Positions 14,813 to 21,447 of a DNA stretch of 24,305 bases are shown here, one piece after another. The DNA is from UBA1413 sp964552955 (lineage in GTDB: Bacteria; Bacteroidota; Bacteroidia; Bacteroidales; Prolixibacteraceae): NCBI GenBank assembly GCA_964552955.1, contig CAZKIU010000051.1, forward strand, positions 1 to 24,305, given 5' to 3'. The notes beneath the pieces were generated by a model. That model ran no database searches and was not told where the DNA came from. It was given only the letters and a program-made list of their open reading frames with translations. Both the position numbers and the translations under genes were made by a program. Positions within the stretch are counted from its first letter, which is position 1. The number at the start of each line of letters is the position of its first letter.

Positions 14813-16089
14813 TATTCAGGAGATTCTGGTTTTTACTTGGTACCCTGATTCTTCTTTTTACATCTCCCGTTCTGGCCCAGGAAGCAGGTCGGGTGGTTAC
14901 TCTTATGTTTTATAACCTTGAGAATCTCTATGACACCAGAGATGACACCCTCCATCGTGACGATGAGTTCCGGCCGGAAGGAGAGCGCCATTGGAACAAC
15001 ACCCGGTTCTACAATAAATTGACGGCATTGGCCAAGGTGATCCTCAACACCGGGGAATGGGAGCCTCCGGCGGTCCTCGGCTTCTGTGAGGCTGAGAACC
15101 GGTGGGTGCTTGAAGAGCTCGTGCACCATCCCCTGTTGAAGCGGTGGGACTACCAGATCATCCACAAGGATTCGCCCGACAAACGGGGTATCGATGTGGC
15201 TGCCCTCTACCGGCCCGATCTGTTCACCCCCCTGAGCTATCGCTATTTTTCTCCTGTTGCCGGGGGAGAACCCATTCCCGGCACCCGTGAGATCCTTTAT
15301 CTGTGCGGAATAGTGGGATCACCGAGGGAAACGGGGGATGCCGCCGGGGATACCCTTCATCTCTTTTTCAACCACTGGCCGTCGCGTTACGGGGGACTGA
15401 TGGAGACCCGTCCTCTCCGGATGAAAGCCGCGCGCCGGCTGAAGAGTGAAGTCCATGCCCTCCAGCAAGAGTACCGGCATCCTTTCATTATCATTTCAGG
15501 AGATTTCAACGACCAACCCCACGACCAGAGCCTGGTGGCCGGACTGGGAGCGCAGTCCAAACGCTGCCACCACCCTGACTCGCTGGTGAACCTCTCCTTT
15601 GCCTGGCAGGAATCGGGGAAGGGAACACTCAAATACCAGTCCCAGTGGAACATCTTCGACCAGTTCATCATCAGTGAGGTACTTCTGGGCCCAGAAGAAT
15701 CATCCGGGGCACTCCGTTCTGGAGAACCCGGCAGTAGGGCGCGCAAGGAGAGCACTCCGGGTACACGGAGAATGAAGAAGAACAAGGGCGCTTCTTCCAC
15801 ACTGGAATCAGCCGATCCTGCAAACACAATGGAATCAGGGGATCCTGCTGGCACACTGGAATCAGAAGATCGAGAAGGTACACCGGACGCCGGTGATCCT
15901 TCGGCCCAGGGGAAGGGATTGTGTGTATTCCCAGGTGATGCCAGGATATTGGAAGCGCCCTTCCTGTTAGAGGAGGATGAGAAGTTCACCGGCACCCGGC
16001 TGCGACGCACCTATCTGGGATTTCGCTACCAGGGAGGCTTCAGCGACCACCTCCCGGTCCTTCTGTCCCTCAGAAGGAAAAACCATTAA
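14809..16089 (+). CDS. Secreted endonuclease/exonuclease/phosphatase (EEP) family protein with repeat insertion
   Basis: 426 residues. A cleavable signal peptide ends near VLA-QE (residue 23). EEP-fold residues are in order: N36-x-E38-N39 (YNLENLYD), metal-binding E94 (FCEAENR), H189 (FFNHWPSR), D232/N234 (SGDFND), D284 and the terminal S412-D413-H414 (FSDHLPV). The family hydrolyses phosphodiesters or phosphomonoesters (DNA, lipids, inositol phosphates); the substrate here is not evident. Between the D284 strand and the C-terminal strands lies a hydrophilic insert of about 75 residues (about 296-370). It contains four tandem 9-residue repeats and is rich in E, D, G, S and P, so probably disordered. 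The core motifs remain intact on both sides. It overlaps the beta-helix lipoprotein gene by 4 bp, so both products may act together in the periplasm. Confidence 0.85.
   Translation: MIFRRFWFLLGTLILLFTSPVLAQEAGRVVTLMFYNLENLYDTRDDTLHRDDEFRPEGERHWNNTRFYNKLTALAKVILNTGEWEPPAVLGFCEAENRWVLEELVHHPLLKRWDYQIIHKDSPDKRGIDVAALYRPDLFTPLSYRYFSPVAGGEPIPGTREILYLCGIVGSPRETGDAAGDTLHLFFNHWPSRYGGLMETRPLRMKAARRLKSEVHALQQEYRHPFIIISGDFNDQPHDQSLVAGLGAQSKRCHHPDSLVNLSFAWQESGKGTLKYQSQWNIFDQFIISEVLLGPEESSGALRSGEPGSRARKESTPGTRRMKKNKGASSTLESADPANTMESGDPAGTLESEDREGTPDAGDPSAQGKGLCVFPGDARILEAPFLLEEDEKFTGTRLRRTYLGFRYQGGFSDHLPVLLSLRRKNH
15799..15906 (+). repeat. In-frame 27-bp tandem repeat, four units, inside the EEP gene
   Basis: Units lie at 15799-15825, 15826-15852, 15853-15879 and 15880-15906. 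They encode TLESADPAN, TMESGDPAG, TLESEDREG and TPDAGDPSA. The first three share the DNA core ggaatca; the fourth has diverged. The period is a multiple of three, so expansion or contraction keeps the reading frame. Confidence 0.85.
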
Positions 16090-16242
16090 TCCGACCAACA
16101 GGGCCAGGCAGGATCGAGGTTCACTTTAACAACTGCATCTGATAATGGTTTGTCTTCTAATGATCCAGGACCTAAGTAGCGAAGCAGTGTCCCGGCTCAG
16201 TCGGGAAGATTCAAGACTTAAGATTCCCGCATTCTAATCTTC

Positions 16243-17688
16243 CTACTGTGGTGTGAGTCCCAGTTCCGCAGCTTTGGTCATCATCAGGGCATAGGCTTCG
16301 GGATGGTTATTGCCGATTTCCCCGTCTAGAATGGCCTCCTTGATGGCATTTTTGATAAGTCCCACTTCTTTTCCGGGAGGGATGCCGAAGGTGGCCATGA
16401 TCTCTTCTCCGGTCACCGGAGGCTGGAAATTACGGATGGCATCCTTTTCGTCGATCTCCCTGAGTTTTTGTCTGACCAGTTGGAAATTCTGGTAGTATTT
16501 TCTGACCTTGGAGATGTTTTTAGAGGTGATATCGGCCTCACAAAGGGTCATCAGGTCGTCGATATCGTCGCCGGCTTCAAAGAGGAGCCTGCGTACGGCT
16601 GAATCGGTGACCACCTCTTCGGCCAGGACGATAGGCCGCATATGGAGGTCGACCAGTTTCTGGACGTATTTCATTTTCTCATTCAGGGGGAGTTTCATGC
16701 GGCGGAAGATGGCGGGGATCATCCTGGTGCCCACGATGTTGTGACCGTAGAAAGTCCACCCCTGCCCGGGAATGAACTTGCGGGTGGCTGGTTTGGCGAT
16801 GTCATGGAGCAGGGCGGCCCAGCGGAGCCAGAGATCATCAGAATGGGGTGCCAGTTGGTCCAGCACCTTCAGGGTATGGTAAAAATTATCTTTATGCCCC
16901 ACCCCATTGACCATTTCCACCCCTTTGAGGCGCACCAGTTCCGGGAAGATCAACTCGAGCAATCCGGTTTCGTCGAGCAGCAGGAAGCCCGTAGAAGGCT
17001 TGTCAGAGAGGATAATTTTATGGAGTTCTTCGGCCACCCTTTCCCCCGAGACGATGGAAATCCGCTCTTTGTTGCGGGCGATGGCCTGCAGGGTTTCATC
17101 GCTCACCGTGAACTGCAACTGCGTGGCAAAACGGACGGCCCGCATCATGCGCAAAGGATCATCTGAAAAGGTGATGTCTGGATCGAGGGGAGTGCGAATG
17201 ATCCTGCGATCCAGGTCGCCTATGCCATCAAAAGGATCGGTCAGTTTACCGAATTGGGTCTTGTTGAGGCTTACGGCCATGGCATTGATGGTAAAATCGC
17301 GCCGTTTCTGGTCATCCTCAAGGGTTCCGTCTTCCACCAGGGGTTTGCGTGAATAGGCCCGGTAAGACTCCTTGCGGGCCCCCACAAACTCGATGTCCAT
17401 ATTCCGGTAGCGGACCAGGGCCGTTCCAAAGTTGCGAAAAACAGTCACCTGCGTCCGCCCTTTCAGAGCAGCAGCCACCCCTTCCGCCAGTGCAATTCCA
17501 TTGCCAACCGCCATAATGTCAATATCTCCACTTTTACGGCCCAGCAACAGATCCCTGACATACCCTCCTATCAACCAAGCATCCAGCCCCATCCCATCGG
17601 CTACCTCACCGATGGTCCGGAACAATGGTTTTTCTACTGCTGACTTTAGGGTGTAACCCTCCGCGATATGACGTTCGTTAACTGCCAT
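16243..17688 (-). CDS. cca: CCA tRNA nucleotidyltransferase with HD domain
   Basis: 481 residues. The nucleotidyltransferase head carries G41-G42-x-V-R45-D46-LLLG and the metal-binding D55-I-D57 pair. RRDFTINAMA (residues 129-138) is the flexible-loop/nucleotide-recognition motif of class II CCA-adding enzymes, followed by SDDPLRMMRAVRFATQL. The C-terminal part holds an HD domain (HTLKVLD with H271, LLHDIAKP with H295-D296), as in many bacterial bifunctional versions. The enzyme adds or repairs the 3' CCA of tRNAs without a template, in the cytoplasm. It must be active here because the tRNA-Ser at 5582-5668 lacks an encoded CCA. The ATG at 17688 is preceded on the minus strand by a TAATTTTG -7 box. 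It is divergent from the thioredoxin gene across a 134-bp region with a strong palindrome. Confidence 0.95.
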   Translation of the reverse strand: MAVNERHIAEGYTLKSAVEKPLFRTIGEVADGMGLDAWLIGGYVRDLLLGRKSGDIDIMAVGNGIALAEGVAAALKGRTQVTVFRNFGTALVRYRNMDIEFVGARKESYRAYSRKPLVEDGTLEDDQKRRDFTINAMAVSLNKTQFGKLTDPFDGIGDLDRRIIRTPLDPDITFSDDPLRMMRAVRFATQLQFTVSDETLQAIARNKERISIVSGERVAEELHKIILSDKPSTGFLLLDETGLLELIFPELVRLKGVEMVNGVGHKDNFYHTLKVLDQLAPHSDDLWLRWAALLHDIAKPATRKFIPGQGWTFYGHNIVGTRMIPAIFRRMKLPLNEKMKYVQKLVDLHMRPIVLAEEVVTDSAVRRLLFEAGDDIDDLMTLCEADITSKNISKVRKYYQNFQLVRQKLREIDEKDAIRNFQPPVTGEEIMATFGIPPGKEVGLIKNAIKEAILDGEIGNNHPEAYALMMTKAAELGLTPQ

Positions 17689-17706
17689 TTTTTGTATTCA
17701 ACGTGA

Positions 17707-17714
17707 CAAAATTA
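17707..17714 (-). promoter_or_regulatory. Candidate -7 box (TAATTTTG) of cca
   Basis: A full match to TAnnTTTG on the minus strand, giving a start near 17700 and a leader of roughly a dozen bases before the ATG at 17688. No TTTG sits at the -33 distance. That region is instead close to the palindrome at 17738-17757. Confidence 0.4.
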
Positions 17715-17737
17715 CAAGATTTCCCTTAATTTTAGCA

Positions 17738-17757
17738 GGAAACCCTTAAGGGATTCC
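17738..17757. promoter_or_regulatory. 20-bp near-perfect palindrome in the cca/thioredoxin divergent region
   Basis: The sequence ggaaacccttaagggattcc is self-complementary except for one A-A pair in each half; the central 10 bp (cccttaaggg) are perfect. A second half-site tcccttaa lies at 17722-17729. Its place between two divergent starts, upstream of both promoter candidates, suits an operator for a dimeric regulator. A transcribed hairpin is the alternative. Confidence 0.4.
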
Positions 17758-17770
17758 GGATGGTACACTA

Positions 17771-17802
17771 TTTGTATATATTTATTTAAATATTTACATA
17801 CG
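17771..17802 (+). promoter_or_regulatory. Candidate promoter of the thioredoxin gene
   Basis: A perfect TTTG (17771-17774), 20-nt AT-rich spacer, then TACATACG (17795-17802), which matches four of six fixed -7 positions. The predicted start is about 15 bp before the ATG at 17823. Confidence 0.35.
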
Positions 17803-17822
17803 TCATAGAAAACGCAAAGATT

Positions 17823-18194
17823 ATGTTAGAGCATTTGACCAAAGAGAGTTTCAAGGAGAAAGTATTCAACTGGGAAGTAAACCAGGAGTGGAAATATGAA
17901 GGGAGTGTACCTTGCCTGATCGATTTTTATGCCGACTGGTGTGGTCCATGCAAGATGGTGGCTCCCGTTCTGGAGGAGTTGCAGCAGGAGTATGGAGACC
18001 AGCTGGTGATTTACAAGGTGAATACGGAGGATCAGCAGGAGCTGGCCGGGTTATTTGGGATTCAGAGCATTCCTTCGCTGCTGTTTGTGCCGATGGAAGG
18101 GCAGCCGCAGATGGCCATGGGAGCGCTTCCCAAACCGACCTTTATCCAGGCGATTTCCGAGGTGCTGAAGGTGGAGAAGCCTTCTGTCAACTAA
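17823..18194 (+). CDS. Thioredoxin
   Basis: 123 residues with the thioredoxin fold in order: strand PCLIDFYADWC, active site W39-C40-G41-P42-C43-K, helix MVAPVLEELQQEYGD, strand VIYKVNTEDQQELAGLFGI, the cis-Pro loop SIPSLLFV and the final GALPKPTFIQAISEVL helix. There is no signal peptide, so it is a cytoplasmic disulfide reductant used by ribonucleotide reductase, peroxiredoxins and similar enzymes via thioredoxin reductase. The N-terminus is slightly long (about 10 extra residues, FNWEVNQEWKYEGS), which is common in Bacteroidota versions. It is a single-gene unit: divergent from cca and ending only 4 bp before the stop of murF on the other strand, so the two transcripts probably overlap at their 3' ends. 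Confidence 0.93.
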   Translation: MLEHLTKESFKEKVFNWEVNQEWKYEGSVPCLIDFYADWCGPCKMVAPVLEELQQEYGDQLVIYKVNTEDQQELAGLFGIQSIPSLLFVPMEGQPQMAMGALPKPTFIQAISEVLKVEKPSVN

Positions 18195-18198
18195 TTTT

Positions 18199-19740
18199 TC
18201 AGGGGGAATCCCTGAGCAGGTCTGCAATTTTTTCGAGCTGCATTCCTCTTGATCCCTTGATGAGCAGAAGGGCTCCCACGGGGAGGTGTTCTCTGAGCCA
18301 GCCGGCCAGTTCTGCAGCGGTAGGGAAGGCAATAAACCCTGGAGGGTGCTGGGTGGAGGCGAAGGCATTTCCGGCGAGGCAGACGCCCTTCCGGAAATGG
18401 AGGGCCAGTTCGTCGACGATTTTCTGGTGTTCCTCTGCGGAAGCCTCTCCCAGTTCCAGCATGTCACCCAGGATGACCATTTTCAAGGGATGGTCAAGGG
18501 CTACAAAATTCCTTAGCGAGGCCAGCATGCTGGTAGGATTGGCATTGTAGGCATCCATGATGATTTCACAGGAGCCTGCCGTCATCCACTGGGAGCGGTT
18601 GTTGGAAGGCACATAGGCTTCGATGGCTTCCCTGATCATATCTGCCGGCACACCGAAATGGCGGCCTACGGCGACAGCCGCCAGGACATTCTCCAGGTTG
18701 TAGTTGCCCACGAGGTGCGTCATGATGGGTTGAGTTCCGGCATCTTCCCGGGTCTGGACTTCCAGAAACGGCCCTTTTCCCACGGAGCTGCCTGTCACTA
18801 ACGCATCCTCCCTGGCCACAGCCCTGCCTGTCACCATTGAATTCTCCTTTACAGCCGCCCTGACCGTTATGACTTCATCTTCTTTTTCTGCACCCCTGCC
18901 GGTCAAACCCACATCTCCCTGACAGACAGCCTTGTTTGTCCCTCTTTCAACATTACTTATCGAGGTCCTGACGGTCATGGGCTCATCCATTTTTTCGGCC
19001 GCACTATCTTTCCTTCCCGTCTCATCGTGACCGGCAGATTCCAGCGCTCTGTATATGACCTTACGGAGCAATGGGCCAGCGCTGGCAGTCAGCCAGGGAT
19101 TGTCTCCATTGACAAAGATGGTCCCCTCCCGTTCTTCGAGATAGCGGTAGAGTTCACTTTTAGTGCGGATGACTCCCTCAAAACTCCCGAAACCCTCCAG
19201 GTGTGCTTTCCCTACATTGGTAATCAGTCCGAAATCAGGGGTGGCGATCCTGCACAGGAAATCGATTTCTCCGGGGTGATTGGCGCCCATTTCGACAACG
19301 CCGAATTCCGTATGAGAGGTCATGCTGAGCAGGGTGAGTGGAACGCCGATATGGTTATTCAGGTTGCCCCGGGTATACTCGACGCTGAATTTGCGGGAGA
19401 GGACGGCCGCCACCAACTCTTTGGTGGTGGTTTTGCCGTTGGTACCGGTGATGGCCAGCAGGGGCAATCCCAGGCGGGTGCGGTGGTACGCCGCCAGTTG
19501 CTGCAGGGCTGTCAGAACATCTCCTACCAGAATAAACCGCTCACCTGACACAACTGCCGGGTCATCGACAATGGCATAGGCCGCACCGGCATCGAGCGCT
19601 TCGGCAGCAAACCTGTTCCCGTCAAAGTGCTCTCCCCGGAGGGCAAAAAACAAAACTCCCGGGGTGATCCTGCGGCTGTCGGTCGTCACGGCAGGATGGG
19701 TCAAAAAAAGATCGTAGAGGGCTTCGGTAGGACAGATCAT
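18199..19740 (-). CDS. murF: UDP-MurNAc-tripeptide:D-Ala-D-Ala ligase MurF with repeat insertion
   Basis: 513 residues from the ATG at 19740; an upstream ATG at 19836 would add 32 residues unlike MurF. It ligates D-Ala-D-Ala to UDP-MurNAc-tripeptide in the cytoplasm, the last soluble step of peptidoglycan precursor synthesis. Visible motifs: N-terminal VTTDSRRITPGVLFFAL (UDP-MurNAc binding), P-loop TGTNGKTTTKEL (T98-T105, K103), TRGNLNNHIGVPLTLL, EMGANHPGEI, TNVGKAHLEGFGS, HLVGNYNLENVLAA and the C-terminal DAYNANPTSM and ILGDMLELG motifs. All core motifs are intact. About 90 residues (232-322) between KVIYRA and the HLVGNYN motif replace a normally short segment of the central domain. They consist largely of twelve-residue repeats. 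Length exceeds the usual ~430-450 residues by roughly this insert. Confidence 0.93.
   Translation of the reverse strand: MICPTEALYDLFLTHPAVTTDSRRITPGVLFFALRGEHFDGNRFAAEALDAGAAYAIVDDPAVVSGERFILVGDVLTALQQLAAYHRTRLGLPLLAITGTNGKTTTKELVAAVLSRKFSVEYTRGNLNNHIGVPLTLLSMTSHTEFGVVEMGANHPGEIDFLCRIATPDFGLITNVGKAHLEGFGSFEGVIRTKSELYRYLEEREGTIFVNGDNPWLTASAGPLLRKVIYRALESAGHDETGRKDSAAEKMDEPMTVRTSISNVERGTNKAVCQGDVGLTGRGAEKEDEVITVRAAVKENSMVTGRAVAREDALVTGSSVGKGPFLEVQTREDAGTQPIMTHLVGNYNLENVLAAVAVGRHFGVPADMIREAIEAYVPSNNRSQWMTAGSCEIIMDAYNANPTSMLASLRNFVALDHPLKMVILGDMLELGEASAEEHQKIVDELALHFRKGVCLAGNAFASTQHPPGFIAFPTAAELAGWLREHLPVGALLLIKGSRGMQLEKIADLLRDSP
18763..19014 (-). repeat. In-frame 36-bp tandem repeat (about seven units) inside murF
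   Basis: Plus-strand landmarks ctgcctgtcac (18788), ctgcctgtcac (18824), ctgaccgttat (18860), ctgccggtcaa (18896), ttgtttgtccc (18932) and ctgacggtcat (18968) fall exactly 36 bp apart. In protein order the units start KDSAAEK, MTVRTSISNVER, GTNKAVCQGDVG, LTGRGAEKEDEV, ITVRAAVKENSM, VTGRAVAREDAL and VTGSSVGKG. The consensus is roughly [VIML]-T-[GV]-R-x-[AS]-x-x-[KR]-E-[DN]-x. The first and last units are the most decayed. Confidence 0.85.
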
Positions 19741-19858
19741 GTCGGATAATGTTCGTTGATACAGGCGGGGACCAAAATACAAAAAGTATGTTTTAAAACA
19801 GCGGGGACTCAATTCCATTTTCAATCGATTACACACCGGGGAAGAGCCGATATTCTGT

Positions 19859-19866
19859 TATATTTG
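19859..19866 (+). promoter_or_regulatory. Candidate -7 box (TATATTTG) of the V-ATPase operon
   Basis: A full match to TAnnTTTG, about 95 bp before the ATG of subunit E. No TTTG is seen at the -33 distance. The leader would hold a short hairpin (19915-19929, tgctg/cagca). Confidence 0.35.
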
Positions 19867-19960
19867 TGGCACACCAACAGAAAACGATGCTTTTTCCGGG
19901 CCCCAGGCCGTACCTGCTGTCCGGCAGCACCAGGGTAAGAAATTATAAACATTGCAGAAT

Positions 19961-20575
19961 ATGGATTCAAAGATTCAGCAACTCACTGAGGTTATTTACA
20001 ACGAAGGGGTACAAAAAGCCCGGGAGGAAGCCGAGGCCATTCTGAAGGAGGCCAGGGAGAAAGCGGCCCGGATCGAGGAGGAAGCCCAGAAGGCTGCGGC
20101 TACCATCATGGCCGACACCCGGAAGAAATCGCAGGAATTCAGCCGCCATGTGGAGTCGGAGGTTAAGATGACCCTGAATCAGGCGATCTCCGCCATGAAA
20201 CAGCAAATCGCCTCCCTGGTGACCTTGAAGGCCATTCAGCCCCCCGTGAAGGAGCTGTTTTCCGACCATGAGTACCTCAAAACCCTCATCTCCACCATTG
20301 TCAAGGGATGGCTGGAGAAAGAGAGCTTTGATCTGAATGTTATCCTCCCGGATACGGGTAAGGAACAAATGGAGAAGTATTTCAAACAAAGCCTGGCGGC
20401 AGAACTCAACAAAGGAGTGGAATTCTCCATTTCGCAGGATTTCCGCACCGGTTTTAAAATTGGTCCGGCCGACGGAAGTTATCTGATCAGCTTCACCGAT
20501 GATGACTTCATGAATTTTCTCAAGGCTTACCTGCGGCCCAAGACCAACCAACTTCTTTTCGGGGAGGGGAAATGA
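19961..20575 (+). CDS. V/A-type ATPase subunit E (peripheral stalk)
   Basis: 204 residues from the ATG at 19961; an in-frame TTG three codons earlier is less likely. The N-terminal half is a long charged helix (about 15-75; AREEAEAILKEAREKAARIEEEAQKAA split by regular Ala/Glu/Lys heptads). The C-terminal half is a compact alpha/beta domain (SFDLNVILPDTGKEQMEKYF, EFSISQDFRTGFKIGPADGS) ending in RPKTNQLLFG. This is the layout of the E subunit, which forms the peripheral stator of rotary V/A-ATPases and holds the A3B3 head on the membrane sector. It opens the operon: its TGA overlaps the next ATG by 4 bp, and A and B follow. Stator subunit G/H is not seen in the window. Confidence 0.88.
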   Translation: MDSKIQQLTEVIYNEGVQKAREEAEAILKEAREKAARIEEEAQKAAATIMADTRKKSQEFSRHVESEVKMTLNQAISAMKQQIASLVTLKAIQPPVKELFSDHEYLKTLISTIVKGWLEKESFDLNVILPDTGKEQMEKYFKQSLAAELNKGVEFSISQDFRTGFKIGPADGSYLISFTDDDFMNFLKAYLRPKTNQLLFGEGK

Positions 20576-21447
20576 CCAGGCGCAACTATTACTGTCTGAT
20601 TGCAGGGCTTCCTGATTTGGTACAGGACGACAAGAAGCTTCACTTCTCCTCACTGAAGGTCAGGGAGTTTCTGCGGGAGGAGCTCCATCCCGACGATTTC
20701 CGGCTGGCAGAGCTGTTTTATCTCCCCTTTGACCACCAGAATCTACTGAACCGCCTCTTCAACAAAGAGAAAGGGCTTGATGAGCGGGGGATCCTCACCG
20801 AGGAACAGTTGGATGCGCTGGTGGTGCCCAAACTTTTCGAACTGGCCAAAAAGGAGGACTACCCGGCTTATTTTTACCGTTTTGGGCAGTTGCTGCGGGG
20901 GAAGGAAGAGGTAGAGGAACAGGTGACCCGGGAGGAGGCCTGTCGTTTTCTCACCACTGAATACCATCATCTGTTGCTCGAATCGAAGAATAAGTTCATC
21001 CGCCAGGTCGGGGAATACCGGTTGAACACGGGGAATATACTGCTGGCCCTCAATGGCCGTAAGCATAATCTCCCCTTTGAGGAGGCAATCATCGGCGACA
21101 ACCTGGTAGCCCTATCGGTGAGAAAGAACCGTACCCGTGATTTCGGCCTCTCGGTCGACTATCCCGATATCGAACCCCTCCTCCAGCTCTTTGAAAACGA
21201 CCATCTTCTGGAGAGGGAATTCCGGCTGGACAGCAGGCAGTGGAATTTTCTCGATGAGATCACCTTTTTCAACTATTTCTCGGTAGAGCGGGTGCTGGCC
21301 TACCTGCTGAAGGTCTTTCTGGCTGAAAGGTGGTTTCACCTCGATTACGAGAAGGGTCAGGTGATGTTCAACCAGTTGTTGAGTGAGATAGAATCCAGTT
21401 TTGAATTTCCCGAAGAATTTTCGCAGACATATGGAAAGAAAAGATAA
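20572..21447 (+). CDS. V-type ATPase-associated DUF2764 protein (subunit C/d-like position)
   Basis: 291 residues. The start MTRRNYYCLIAGLPDLVQDD and the helical, charged remainder (LREELHPDDFRLAELFYLPFDHQNLLN, NRTRDFGLSVDYPDIEPLL) fit DUF2764. This family is encoded between subunits E and A in V-ATPase operons of Bacteroidota, chlamydiae and spirochaetes. It is thought to stand in for subunit C/d, which couples the central rotor to the membrane ring, but that role rests on position and size rather than on motifs visible here. It overlaps subunit E by 4 bp (ATGA) and subunit A by 17 bp, so translation is strongly coupled and near-equal dosage is likely. No membrane segment or signal peptide is seen, which suits a soluble stalk component. 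Confidence 0.8.
   Translation: MTRRNYYCLIAGLPDLVQDDKKLHFSSLKVREFLREELHPDDFRLAELFYLPFDHQNLLNRLFNKEKGLDERGILTEEQLDALVVPKLFELAKKEDYPAYFYRFGQLLRGKEEVEEQVTREEACRFLTTEYHHLLLESKNKFIRQVGEYRLNTGNILLALNGRKHNLPFEEAIIGDNLVALSVRKNRTRDFGLSVDYPDIEPLLQLFENDHLLEREFRLDSRQWNFLDEITFFNYFSVERVLAYLLKVFLAERWFHLDYEKGQVMFNQLLSEIESSFEFPEEFSQTYGKKR

Noticed and set aside
18763..19014. 36-bp periodicity resembling a CRISPR repeat length
   Set aside because: Units are contiguous, degenerate, in frame within murF and without spacers; no cas genes nearby.
19967..20653. 228-codon minus-strand frame across subunit E
   Set aside because: Leu/Gly-rich antisense translation of the coiled-coil gene; no start context or family resemblance.
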